A stretch of 64,000 nucleotides of DNA from positions 1,453,228 through 1,517,227 of the forward strand of contig ML996689.1 in assembly GCA_010356995.1 (NCBI GenBank), read 5' to 3'. Position numbers and translations under genes: made by a program. The DNA comes from Trichodelitschia bisporula. Taxonomy: Eukaryota; Ascomycota; Dothideomycetes; Phaeotrichales; Phaeotrichaceae. Positions 53,801 through 64,000 of this stretch are shown piece by piece (positions within the stretch are counted from its first letter, which is position 1; every line of letters starts with the position of its first letter). The notes under the pieces were generated by a model. It had not been told where the DNA came from and did no database searches. It saw only the letters and a list, made by a program, of their open reading frames with translations.

Positions 53801-54300
53801 CAACCCGGACACTCTTGAGCTCCCGCCCCCACCCCCGGCAAGCGGCAGACAAGGCCAAAGGTCAAAGCTTCAGCCCTCCCACTCAAAGTTGTTCCCATCC
53901 TATGCTGCATGCCCGGACTCGTCCCCGCGAACTGAACCCCGCCCCCCCGCGGACGAATCCTACTAGGGAAACCGGCTACATCCTCAACCGCCAGTCATGA
54001 TTATGTGCTAGCAGCTTGCGCCGCCTACTGGAGTATTATGGCTGTTAACTGCTCGACTCTTTCTCGTCCTCGCCGACCGCCTTTGCGCCTGAATCGGGAT
54101 TCTACGTATCTCGAAACTACTTTGGAGAGATCGCCTGCAGTGACATCAGTCGCCAACGCTGCACGAGCCATTTATTCTATCCACGCCGGCTTTTGAACAA
54201 CCACACCACCCTTTTCCCCCAAAACATATCCAGCAAATCAATACTAGATACACCTGTCGCGTGTAATGCACCATTTACGACGACGACCGTGCCGTCCGCC
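50801..54300. other. 3.5 kb gene-free region, the longest in the window
   Basis: Open frames on both strands are short or low complexity (for example 51422-52099 plus and 51388-52026 minus, Trp/Gly- and Pro-rich mirror images of each other). I found no domain, no exon chain, no tRNA and no clear transposon end. The right third is CT-rich and is probably the leader and promoter of the membrane-protein gene at 54301. The rest holds nothing I can name. Confidence 0.45.
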
Positions 54301-56078
54301 ATGCTGCTCCCTCGAGCAATGTACTCCGCCCCGCCCGTCGAACACGACTTGCGCCGCGAGAACAACCCCACGCTGCTGTTTAGCTGGTGGACCACCTCAT
54401 TTTCCCTCCTCATCATCATCTTCCGGCTCATCGGGCGCAAAGTGCGGAATAATGTCTTGTTCCCTGAGGACAAGGTCATGTTCCTCAGCACCATCCCGCT
54501 CGTCATCCGAATGGTGCTCGTCCACTTCGTGCTTATCTGGGGCACGAATAACACCGACCTTGCGACTGAGCACTTGACTGAATTGCAGATTTGGCACCGG
54601 TCATTAGGCTCGCGGTTTGTACTGGGTGCGCGCATCTTTTATGCGCTCTAGTGAGTTTTGAAGGTAGTCGTTTAATCATGCCGTTTCTGACGGGACGCAG
54701 CATCTGGATCGCCAAGTTCACAATCAGCGAATTCCTGAAGCGATTAACCCAGAACCACTGGAAGCAGTCGTACAACTACACCCTGCATTTCATCCGCTAC
54801 TTCCTCGTAGCAACTTTCATCGCCGTCGTCATCGCCACCCTCGCCGAATGCCAACCCATCACGCACTACTGGCAAGTAGTCCCCGACCCAGGCGCCCAAT
54901 GCCGACAAGGCTACGCCCAACTGATCACCATGGGCACGGCGGACATAATAACCGACGTCCTGCTCATCATCTTCCCCATCCCCATCGTCCTCCAATCGTC
55001 ATCCTTCCCCGCCTCCCGCAAAATAACCCTCACCCTCGCCTTCTCCCTCTCCGGCATCCTAATAGGAATAACCGCCTACCGCGTCCCCTCCGTTATCGCG
55101 AGGCACGGCAAGCAGCAATACCGCACCGTCTTCGCCAGCGGCGAAATTCTCGCCGCCGCCGCCGTCTCCAATGTAATCGTGCTGGGCTCCTTCCTGCGCG
55201 ACCGCGGCGTCAAGCGCCACCGCTACGCCTACAGGACAACCTCGTCTGGCGCCGACTCCTTCGACCGCACCTCCTCCTCCCGCCGCATGACGCTCAACGC
55301 CTGGCTCGGCGCCGAATACGGCGACCTAGTCGAGGACATGTGTTTCCGCACCGAGGAAATGGGGCCCCGCCGCGCGCCCCGCCCCTCCGTCAGCACCGAG
55401 CTGAAAACGGACCTCGAGAACGAGGCGGAGAAAAGGGATAACCCGCCTGCCGCGGACCGTGCGAGCGAGGGCTCGAGCCGCGACACGGGGGCTACGCTTG
55501 TGCCCGACGCTGACGCTGTGCATGACGCTGAGATGGATGCCGTGCCCGAGCCGCACCCGTCTGCGACGCCGGATACCCGCGACGCGCCGCGGAAGCGCGC
55601 GGTTAGCTTCTGCGATGTTGGTGGGCTGCTCGGCGACCCTGTCCCCGAAGCGCCCGTGCCTGCGCACGCGAGGCCCAGTATCGCAAGGCGGATTAGTAAT
55701 GTGACGCTGGGGAGGCCGGCGCCGGTGCCGGTTGTGGCGGGGGCGAGGAGGGGGAGTCGGAATGTGCTTTCCGACATCGGAGGACTAGTCATGGGGCGAC
55801 AACACCACGGGCGTCACGGCGAGGGCGGAAGTGGAAGCGGAAGTGGGGCGGGGATGGAGATACGGGATCCCGGGGGGCTACTCGGGGATGGGGATGAATC
55901 TGTGTCGAGGGTGGGGGCGGGGACGCCGGGGGGTAGTGTGTTCCGCACGGCGAGTGTGTTTGCGGGGTCGGCGCGGAGTTCGACTAGACGGTTGGAGGAG
56001 GGGGTTAGTCCGACGAGTGGTGGGATGGGGCCGTTGGGGGAGGTGCATGGGGTGGGGAAGGGGGATGAGATGGTTTAG
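54301..56078 (+). CDS. fungal rhodopsin-like seven-helix integral membrane protein
   Basis: Exons: 54301-54650 and 54701-56078, 575 residues. The first 300 residues contain about seven hydrophobic segments, among them LFSWWTTSFSLLIIIFRLIG, VIRMVLVHFVLIW, FIRYFLVATFIAVVIATL, GTADIITDVLLIIFPIPIVL, LTLAFSLSGILIGITAYRV and ILAAAAVSNVIVLGSFLRD. This order with short loops resembles the fungal rhodopsin-domain (Pth11-like) plasma-membrane proteins. It has no CFEM domain. A 270-residue cytoplasmic tail is disordered, rich in Asp/Glu/Pro/Arg. It carries three spaced D-x-GGL motifs: CDVGGLLGDP, SDIGGLVMGR and RDPGGLLGDG. The function of the family is largely unknown; a receptor-like or adaptor role is inference. 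The start is the first ATG in frame; the frame is open upstream without one. Confidence 0.85.
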
Positions 56079-56452
56079 GTCTTTTTTTGGTCGAATTGGA
56101 GGAGTGGGAGGGTTGGATTTTTGATCTGGTTGCGTTCAGCGTTATACCCCTTTTCTTCCTTTTCGGGGCTGGTGGTGCATGGTGTGGGTTGATGTATCTG
56201 GATGGATACCCGGTGATGGGCGGTTGGGTTTGGTTCTGGTTCGGTGGTTGGGTAACGGGTAATCATGACGGGCTACGATGGACATGAAGCATAGAACAGC
56301 ATATATAGATCAGACGGGCGGGGGGATACTCATCGCATCGGTGCATGGCCATGGATCAATGAACATACACGCCGCATTCGCGCTATGGTATCAATTCACG
56401 CTCTACTTCCACGTCAAGTGAAATCGCGGTCTCTCCTCTATGTACCCAACCC
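56079..56452. other. convergent spacer
   Basis: About 370 bp between the stops of the membrane protein and tam41; no supported feature. Confidence 0.4.
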
Positions 56453-58063
56453 CTACTTCCCCTGCCGTCCCTTCTCTCTCTTCTCCCGCATATACCGCAT
56501 ACTCCTCCCCCACCCCGCCGTAAAAAAACTCTTCACACTCTGCACTGTCGCCGGCCACATAACCGTCTGATACACGGCCCTCCTAACCACATCCGGTAAA
56601 TCCGCCTCCGCGGCCACCCTTCTATCAACCTCGCCGGCCTCCCTCCTCCGGAAACCAGCTGGATCCTCGTCGCGCGTCTCCGCGAGGAGCGCTTCGTACT
56701 CTGCGCGGCCCATGCGCCATTTAGCCTGGTACGCGGCGTACACACGCTCGCGCAAGCAGCGCGGCAAACGGCGGACCATATTCGCGCGGCGGTTTGGGTC
56801 GAGGTCCTGCGCAAGTCGGACATCGGGCGCGTCAGCCGCGCCGCCGGCGACCGCCTCCTGGGCTAAGACGTCGTCGGGCGGCGGCCAGAGGCCCTCACCC
56901 GTCCAGGTCAGATTCGGCAGGTCGCGGATGAGCGGGGCGTAGAGCTGGCGGAAGTTGGGGAGCTGGCGGGTGACGATGTTGCGCACCTTGGAGGGGTGCT
57001 CAGCGGCGAGAGCGGGGCTCATGCGGGGGTCGCCGGTGTAGCTGAGGCTCGCAATCGCGGTGTAAAGGTCTGCTTCGGTGAAGGACTCGGGGAGGAGCAG
57101 GAGTGCGGTTCGGACGGCGCCGAGGAGGTTGATTTGATTGGCGAGGCGGACGCGCGGGTCGTCGCGGAGGATTTTGACGGGTTTGTGCAGGCGCCCCGCT
57201 AGGTAGAGGGTGGACCAGGTGGAGAGGTCGTCGGTTAGGGTGTCTAGATTTACGACGCCGTATTTAACGAGGGTGCCGTTGAGGGTTATGTAGGGGTTGA
57301 AGTAGACGCCGGCGCCAAATTTGTCTTGCACGCGGGAGACGGCGCCGGAGCCGAGGGAGCCGAGGAAGGAGTAGTGGTCCCGGTGCTGATGGAGGTTTAG
57401 CGAGTGCCAGTGTTGCGTGTGAGATACGCCGAAAATGAAGTCTATCATCTTGCCCCCGCCCTTCTGCCACTTGACGATGGCCTCCGGCGGGTTCGGATGC
57501 GGGGAGAGATTCGGCGGCGTCGGAGGCGCGTTGGGATCCGTCTGCGCGAACACGCCGGAGCCATACGCAATGGCATAGCGGATTGGCGCACGGAACTGCC
57601 ACAGCATCTGGCGCAGGCTCTCCTTGAAGTCCGCATTGATGCGCATGTGCTGGTTGTACCCGAAGGTCGCGTACGGGAGCTGGCTGAACGCCGTGATGTT
57701 CCAGTCCGGATCATCCTCCCAGCGCTTCTGCTCCTCGTCCTTCACATTGTCCGGCGACGTGGGCTTGGGCTTCGGGGACGGGGATGACGCGCTCGCGGCG
57801 GCGGACGCGGCTTCTTCGGCTTGGGTAGCGTCGGGCGGCGACGGCTGTTCCTTCAAGCGGGGGGGGGAGGACGAGAGGGCGCGGGGGTGGTCGATGCGCG
57901 CGCGCTGCAGCCATGCGATGTTGCTCTGGAGCTGGCGGTGGGTGGCCATGACGGCGTTGAGGCGCACGACGGGCTTTGATAGTCAGGTACGAGAAAACAG
58001 GGCGGGAATGACGACAATGGATGTGGGGAGGGGGGAGCTTACGGGTAAACGCAGCAAAGCCAT
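56453..58063 (-). CDS. tam41: mitochondrial CDP-diacylglycerol synthase Tam41
   Basis: Mitochondrial phosphatidate cytidylyltransferase of the inner membrane matrix face; makes CDP-DAG for cardiolipin. Exons: 58043-58063 (seven codons, MALLRLP) and 56453-57973, 513 residues. The N-terminal 60 residues are Ser/Arg/Ala-rich, a targeting peptide, followed by a Pro/Lys linker. The nucleotidyltransferase core is seen in IRYAIAYGSGVFAQ, then MIDFIFGVSHTQHWHSLN and LHQHRDHYSFLG, and KFGAGVYFNPYITLNG with VKYGVVNLDTL. The C-terminal QSVKSFFTAGWGRSMRYM is conserved-like. The first exon is needed because the long exon lacks a good N-terminal ATG: its only early Met is eight codons in. It diverges from bir1 over about 800 bp. 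Confidence 0.94.
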
Positions 58064-58860
58064 GATTGGAATGTGACACGCGGGCTATCGGTGCATTGAA
58101 GGATCTGGAGTGAAGACACGCTGGTGAAGTTGACGGATGTATAAGTTGTTGTGCGGGTGGGATGTCGTGGCCGGCGCAATTGTGTTGCGCGTTTGCTGGT
58201 GATGCCGAAGGAGAAGGAACTGACGCAGCTGTTGGCACCCCTGTCGGCTCGGAGCTTCGGGCAGCCTTACATTACGCCGAGACATCCGGGGAGTCGATCG
58301 CAATCGCTGAAGGGCAAGAGTGCCTGGTTTTCACAAGCCGGGTGATCTTGTTTCGGCAGTGGAATGCACAAAGATCGTCTTCTGCTTAGCTCTATATGAA
58401 GTTATAACCGACACGCCTGCTCATTAGCGAACACACACACGTTAGTTGTGTAGATTAAGCGGTAGCGGAGTAATAAGAGGCTCTTCTTGTCCGGCTGTGG
58501 CGCCGACGAGGCATCAGCCACGATGACGCCACTGTTCATTTGTGTGGAGTCGTCTTGGCCAGTTACCCGCCTTGGCTACCTTCCCGGATCAACTTTAAGC
58601 CGAGAAAGTGAAGATCACATGATCCGTAGGTGGCCCCTGCTTGTGTGTTTTGATTCGTGTTGTGGAAGTCGCGCTGGTCCTGCGACTTCCTCGCGCACCA
58701 CTTCCCCACATCACTGCACCTCAGCCTCTCCCACACCCCAACCGCCTCAACACCTGCCTGCATCTAGTTTGCGCGTTAAGCACAGATCTCTGCAACGCCC
58801 TTCACGCTTGAACGCGTTCCCTTTCCTCTGAATCCCTTCATCGCTTGCGATATCTTCACC
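58064..58860. promoter_or_regulatory. divergent promoter region, tam41 / bir1
   Basis: About 800 bp between two start codons, with a CACACACACA run near 58434. The leader of bir1 is pyrimidine-rich. No gene is supported. Confidence 0.4.
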
Positions 58861-61800
58861 ATGGCCCTTCCTGAAGGGGTCCACACCCTCGCGGGGCGCA
58901 CCGCGACTTTCGAAACACCCTTCCAGCTTCCCAAGCAACGCGCTTCAGGCACGAAGAAGGGAGCCAAGACCACAGTCTCATGGCCGCACGCAGAGTTATC
59001 TCCAGAAGAGGTATGCAGCGCATTGTGGATGCTGGGAACGCGCTAACGCGGCGCAGCTTGCTCGCGCTGGCTTCTTCTACAGACCCGAACATGACAAGCT
59101 CGACAACACCCAGTGCTTCATGTGTTTTGTCCAAATTGTCGATTGGGAGCCAACGGACATCCCTAGCGTAGAGCATCTCAAGTGCCAACCGGCCTGCGGC
59201 TGGGCCATCAACAGCGATATTGGCAATCGTCTGGCACTGGGAGAAGAAGTTGACCATGACCCTATGGCCGAAGAGTTTCTCGAAGCGCGCAAGGATACCT
59301 TTACCGATGCTTGGCCGCACGAACAAAAGAAAGGATGGAAATGCAAAATCGCAAAGGTCGGTACCAGCGCGTCACCGCTCTTGGTCTGTTGACGTGTCGC
59401 TAACGCATCTAGATGGCGTCGGCCGGGTGGTGCTACGATCCGAGCCCCGAGTACGAGGACGGAGCAACCTGTTTTTACTGCGGCCTTTCCCTTGACGGTT
59501 GGGAGCCCAAAGATGACCCAGTGTACGTTCCCTATGATGTATTACGGTCCCAGACTTACCTCTAGCAGAAAAGAACATAAGCAGCGCCGTCCGGACTGTG
59601 TCTTCTTCGAGCTCACCGAGAAATACCGGAACCAGAAGCGTACCAAAGGCCGCAAAGGTAGCATTTCGCGGACAGCTCGCCAGTCCTCTCAGAGCGTCAC
59701 ATTCGCTGAAGCGCCATCTTACATTTCAATAGGTGATTCTTCCGTTGCCGCAGACGATAGCATCATGACGACTGCCACAACGGCCTCTGGCACAAAGCGC
59801 AAGGCTAAAGCTGCCGCGAAGCCGCGTGCCAAACGTGCCAAGAAGGCTACTGCTGAAGAATCATCCATTGCGAACTTCTCCCAAGACGAGGAAATGAACG
59901 AAGCCCCCGAGCCAAAGAAGCGAACCCGCCGTGGAAAGGCCACGGTCGATGACTCTGTGATGGATGATGAGGCATCCATTATCGAGCCGAAGAAGACGAC
60001 GCGCCGTGGAAAGGCCATGATCGATGACTCTGCGGTGAATGTTGAGGCATCCATTATCGAGCCGAAGAAGTCAGTACGCCGCGGAAAGGCCACGATCGAT
60101 GACTCTGCAATGGACGTTGAGGCCTCCGTCATCATTACGCAAGAAAAGCCTAAAAGACAAACTCGTCGTGGAAAGACTACGATTGACGACTCTGTCATGG
60201 ACGGCGTTGAATCTGTCCAGGGCGACATCGAACCTCCCAAGAAGCAGATACGCCGCGGGAAGGCTGCGGCCGACAATTCCGTCATGACCATCGAAGAGCC
60301 TGTGGAAGCTCCGAAGAAGCAGACGCGCCGCAAGAAGGGTGCATTGGACGATTCGGTCGCTGACAATGGCTACGCGATGGAAGAAGTCATTGCACCTCCC
60401 AAGAAGCAGACGCGTGGCAAGAAGCAGATTGACGATTCCGTTATGGCCGATGCCGACGTGGTTCAGGAGACCACTGAACTCCCGAAGAAGCAGACACGCA
60501 AGGCTAGTCGCACCCAGAAGCCGTCGGCACTTGAAGACTGGGTCATGGACCAGGAACCTCAGGAGCCTCCCTCGAACGGAGCGCGGAACCGGTTGAGCGA
60601 GGACGAGAGCCAGTTGCATCTGGAGCTCCAGAGGGCCGTCGAAAACTCGCTCGTGTCGGCCAGCACGCCTACCATGACTCCAGCTAAGCGCGGTACGAAG
60701 CGTACCAGCGATGGTGCTACGAAGCTTCAGTCGGTCGAACAGTCCGTTATTATCATCGAGAACTCGCATGTTCAGGTCGAGGTTGAGGTCGAAGAACCGA
60801 AGCCCAAGCGCGCCCGCAAGACGAAGAAAGCCGCAGAAGAGGCCTCCACCGCGCAGGAAGGGGCTGGCCATCCAATTGTGGAGGTTGCTAAACCCGCGCC
60901 TAAAGGTCGGAAGGCCAAGAAGCCGGCGAAAGCTCCGTCTCCCGAACCCGTGCCCGAACCCGAATTTGAGCCGGAGCCTGTGCTCGCTACGCCGGAACAG
61001 TACCATGAACCGCTCATTTCTTCCGTTCGCATGCCGCTCTCGGAGCTCTCGGCGCCTGAGCGCGAGTCAACCCCGTCCCAGGTTCTTCAAGGCCAGGACG
61101 AAAACGAGATTCCTGAGCATTACATGGTCGCTGCGCCTACCCCCCCCAATCATGCTACTCCTGTCCCTAGCGACACCGACTCTCCTCTCCCTGAGGAACT
61201 GGCCACTCCGACGCCAATTCGCCGTCGTGACGCTCCTGGCACAAGTGCAAGCTATGCCGAAAGCTTGCGCAGCCTTGGAAATCGCTTGTTCACCCCCGGA
61301 AAGGGCTTCAGACCCGGTACACAACTCACGCCTGGAGAGAGGTTCACGCCAATTAATCAGGACTCTCTTTCTATCTCGCCACAAAGCTCGAACGCCGAAA
61401 ACCGCCCACCTCCAGAGGTTTATTCGTCACCGGGCAAAGACTCGCCTACGGCGAACCGCGGTCTGGGCGCGATTCCTGACCTCATGCCAGGGACGGTCAC
61501 CCGGGTGCCACTCAGGTCTACTACGCCGCAGCAGTCCCCGTCCCGCCGCAATGTCGCGAAGTCGGTAGTCCCTTGGTCGCCCGCGGACATCGAGACTGTC
61601 CTTGCCGCTGGAGGAAGCCCTCTGAAGATGCGTCTTTTAGGCGACCACGCGGCAGAGGATCATGAACAGAACGAGGAAGGCGCTGTCTACGGAGTGCCGG
61701 ATGATGTGGAACTCGATGATATGGAGCCCGAGGAATTGGAAGACGTGGTTGAGAGGATTCTGGAAGAAATGGGCCCCGACCAACATGACATGACCGTTGC

Positions 61801-61936
61801 TGAGTGGCTTCGGTACAATGCCAGCCACAGCGCTGGCAATCTGCGCTCGAGGTGTGAGGCCATGGTGAGGGTGTTCAGGGCGGAGGGTGAGCGTGCGAAA
61901 GCTAGCCTTGAGGGAATTCAGACTGGAGACGAGTAG
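58861..61936 (+). CDS. bir1: BIR-domain protein Bir1 (survivin-like, chromosomal passenger)
   Basis: Inner-centromere/chromosomal passenger subunit that helps place Aurora kinase; fission yeast Pbh1/Cut17. Exons: 58861-59010, 59057-59356, 59413-59522, 59566-61936, 976 residues. Two BIR zinc domains: the first with CFMC, EHLKCQPAC and W; the second ASAGWCYDPSPEY, CFYCGLSLDGWEP and EHKQRRPDC. Each has the C-x2-C...H-x6-C pattern. Between residues about 305 and 500 lies a tandem array of about eight units of PKK-x-TRRGKA-x-IDDSVMD (59910-60510). The last 120 residues hold Pro/Ser-rich and acidic segments ending VERILEEMGPDQHDMTVAEW, which resembles the C-terminal Pic1/INCENP-binding region. The donor GTACGT after GATGACCCAGT is GT; all joins keep the zinc ligands. 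Confidence 0.94.
59910..60510 (+). repeat. tandem protein repeat in bir1, about 8 units
   Basis: Imperfect 66-90-bp units encode PKKxxRRGKAxIDDSxM followed by an acidic spacer. The units are basic then acidic, giving an alternating charge pattern. It is a repeat in the coding sequence only. Confidence 0.9.
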
Positions 61937-63244
61937 GCTGGCATGCTGGAGGATGGAAGTGGAATGACTTTTATGACTGCGGATCTGGAGACAACGGTGT
62001 TTTGGTGTTCCCGGCTGGGGTTACGAGTGTGGGTCTGGCAGGCGATTGGTGTTGGGTGATGGCGTTGGGAAGTTGTGGCCAACTGCCTCTGGATTGATTT
62101 GCTGGCATGACTCCTTTGCTGTAACTCAATGAAATGATGGCACTTACAGGCAATATGAGTGAGAACCTGGTTGATGATGTCGGTTTCTGATAACAATGCG
62201 GCTCGTGAGCCTGCCCGGCTTGGTGTCCACAGTGGCCGAGACCAGTTCATCTATGCCGATCAGCTGCGGCTAGTGACCTTGCGCAGCCTTGATCCCCGGG
62301 GTTCAACCCGGTTACTTGCCCGTCGTGGCATACAAGGGTGAAACCGAAAGGCAAGGTGTCAAATCCGACAGCACTCTCAATTACAACAGCGGAGCCACGA
62401 GGGTTTGACAGGTAGGACAAGTGATAGGCTCATGGCTGCGGCTATTTACTTTTGCAAAGCATACTGAGGTCCAACAGTGATGCCCTGGACAATAAGACAC
62501 AATACATGTCTATCAGAGGCAAGCCCGCTCGCCGTTTTAGAAACATGAAAGCAGAGAAAAGACTCGAACCAACATATTCGGTATATATTTATTCACCGTA
62601 GGATTGTGATGGCATCTAGGGCTGCGTTTTCTTGGCTCTATGGCCAGAAGCTGCATTGATTGAGGATTGATTATTGATTGAGGGAGGAGCGGTTCAGAAG
62701 CATATACGTGGAGGTTTTCGGTGATCGGATGGGACCCTTGCGTCGGAGGATAATCGGTAAGCGATGCTCTCACGGCTCTCTCTGGCGGACGTTGTGAGCT
62801 GCTACGCAGACGAACGTACACAATTCAAAATAGCAACCAACGCACATAGCAGTGAAGGTGTAGCCAGCGCCCATGCATGAATTAACAGCCTTCACAGAAA
62901 TAGAGAAGTGGCTGATGCAGAGGGGCGCTTTCTAACGGTCGCAGCAGAGTGCTAGTTGCATGCACGTGCTGGGGTGGTACGTTTCGGAGAAAGGATTGTT
63001 CCAGAAGCGCTGGAGCATCGGTCTTCCCAAGAGAACACGGTTTCGATTCGCGCAACCTCTCCACGGCTTTATTAGCCTCACCCTCCAACTCCATTCCCAA
63101 GTCCTCCTCAACAGGAACCTCTCTGTACCCAAACTTCCATTAACTTCACCGCACACCATCGGACCAATTGTCTTTGGTCTCTGTTGCTGCTGCCACTGCT
63201 CTGTCCTCACCCGTCGAAGCTGAGCAAGCTACGCTGAGCTAAAG
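61937..63244. other. 1.3 kb spacer before calnexin
   Basis: 3' flank of bir1 and promoter/leader of calnexin. A palindromic CCGGGGTTCAACCCGG at 62297-62312 looks like a tRNA B box but no acceptor, D or anticodon arm pairs around it. The last 150 bp are C/T-rich. Confidence 0.45.
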
Positions 63245-64000
63245 ATGCGCATCACACAACTCGCTGCCGCGGCGGCACTGTGTGCTACCGCGTATGCCGA
63301 TGTCACGGATGACATCAAGGAGGCTGCTTCCGAAATCGTCTCATCGGCGACCTCGATCGTGAAGCCTACCTTCACTGTGAGTTGACCGCGCCCTCACTGT
63401 CACATGGTCGTAACAGCTGCTGACATTCCACAGCCCACCTCCCTCAAGGCTCCGTTCCTTGAGCAGTTCACCGACGACTGGGAATCGAGGTGGAAGGCTT
63501 CCCATGCGAAGAAGCAGAATGACAAGTCGTCTGAGGAGGAGTGGGCCTACATTGGCAATTGGGCCGTCGAGGAGCCGACCGTTCTGGCCGGCACCGTCGG
63601 TGACAAGGGTCTCGTTGTCAAGGACAAGGCTGCCCACCACGCCATCTCGGCCAAGTTCCCCAAGCCCATCAACCCGAAGGGCAAGCCATTGGTGGTCCAG
63701 TACGAAGTCAAGCTTCAAGGTACATTCGCCGTTGTGACCAAAAGTGTCGTGCTAACAAATCAGATGGTCTCGAGTGCGGTGGCGCCTATCTGAAGCTCCT
63801 CCAGGAGAACAAGAAGCTCCATCTGGATGAGTTCTCCAACGCCTCGCCTTACATCATCATGTTTGGCCCTGACAAGTGTGGTGCTACCAACAAGGCATGC
63901 TTACTTTGAGTCTGCTTCCAAACTTCAGCTAATAGCCCAGGTCCATTTCATCTTCCGCCACAAGAACCCCAAGACTGGCGAATATGAGGAGAAGCACCTC
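63245..64000 (+). CDS. cne1: calnexin, 5' part, cut by window edge
   Basis: ER membrane lectin-chaperone for monoglucosylated glycoproteins. Visible exons: 63245-63376, 63434-63719, 63764-63894, 63941 to the edge. The signal peptide is [50 protein letters not shown] and [21 protein letters not shown] are calnexin/calreticulin hallmarks, and so is [17 protein letters not shown] followed by [20 protein letters not shown]. The third intron begins GCATGC directly after AACAAG and ends GCCCAG; no GT donor can give the conserved TNK-VHF join because a stop follows. It is therefore GC-AG. The P-domain, membrane segment and tail lie beyond the window. Confidence 0.95.

Noticed and set aside
62160-62340. 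tRNA-like B box GGTTCAAC at about 62300
   Set aside because: The stem around it has a 6-base loop and no D arm, anticodon arm or 7-bp acceptor stem can be folded around it.
1-64000. Secondary-metabolite cluster around the P450 and methyltransferase
   Set aside because: The two genes are separated by pfa4, and no polyketide, peptide or terpene synthase, transporter or cluster regulator is present.

Overview
This window is nuclear DNA of a filamentous ascomycete (Pezizomycotina). The evidence is the compact layout with 0.05-3.5 kb between genes, about 60 short introns (41-189 bp, usually with a CTAAC/CTGAC branch signal), fungal-only families (Iec3, Pfa4, Lcl3, DPP5, CreB, fungal rhodopsin-like proteins), and G+C-rich coding sequence with long G/C homopolymers in spacers and introns. 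A Dothideomycete or Eurotiomycete is my guess, but sequence alone does not settle the class. I find 29 protein-coding loci, mostly housekeeping; the first (left edge) and the last (calnexin, right edge) are cut by the window. I found no rRNA, tRNA, CRISPR array, retroelement or secondary-metabolite cluster.

Layout. 0-7 kb: start of an unknown protein (-), cytochrome P450 (-), palmitoyltransferase Pfa4 (+), SAM methyltransferase (+). 9-19 kb: deubiquitinase CreB (+), small ER-Golgi protein Yos1 (-), mitochondrial nuclease Lcl3 (+), mitochondrial arginine-specific carbamoyl-phosphate synthase large chain (+). 20-31 kb: sphingolipid regulator Orm (-), INO80 subunit Iec3 (+), carboxylesterase (-), PCNA (+), pyridoxal kinase (+) and three unknown proteins. 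31-46 kb: secreted DPP5 (-), vacuolar-type kinase Env7/STK16 (-), bleomycin hydrolase (+), methylmalonate-semialdehyde dehydrogenase (-), farnesylated Hsp40 Ydj1 (-), cytosine deaminase (+). 46-64 kb: uroporphyrinogen decarboxylase (-), mitochondrial MutS Msh1 (+), a rhodopsin-like membrane protein (+), mitochondrial CDP-DAG synthase Tam41 (-), Bir1 (+), calnexin (+). The genes form no single pathway. Themes that recur by chance are genome maintenance (PCNA, Msh1, Iec3, Bir1), mitochondria (CPS, Lcl3, Msh1, MMSDH, Tam41) and the ER/secretory route (Pfa4, Yos1, Orm, calnexin, DPP5). Many genes are divergent pairs on short shared promoters.

The most interesting features are in gene structure. 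Four introns (YOS1, IEC3, HEM12, calnexin) need a GC-AG splice pair to keep conserved frames, about 4 of 60. The PCNA start codon is split by an intron (A|TG). The CreB catalytic cysteine codon is split by an intron next to a 14-nt exon. Pyridoxal kinase has an 11-nt exon. A 19-G run inside the carboxylesterase coding exon puts the frame off by one. An intact-looking 181-bp MITE with perfect 43-bp inverted repeats lies at 44951-45131. No new multigene defence or biosynthetic system is visible.
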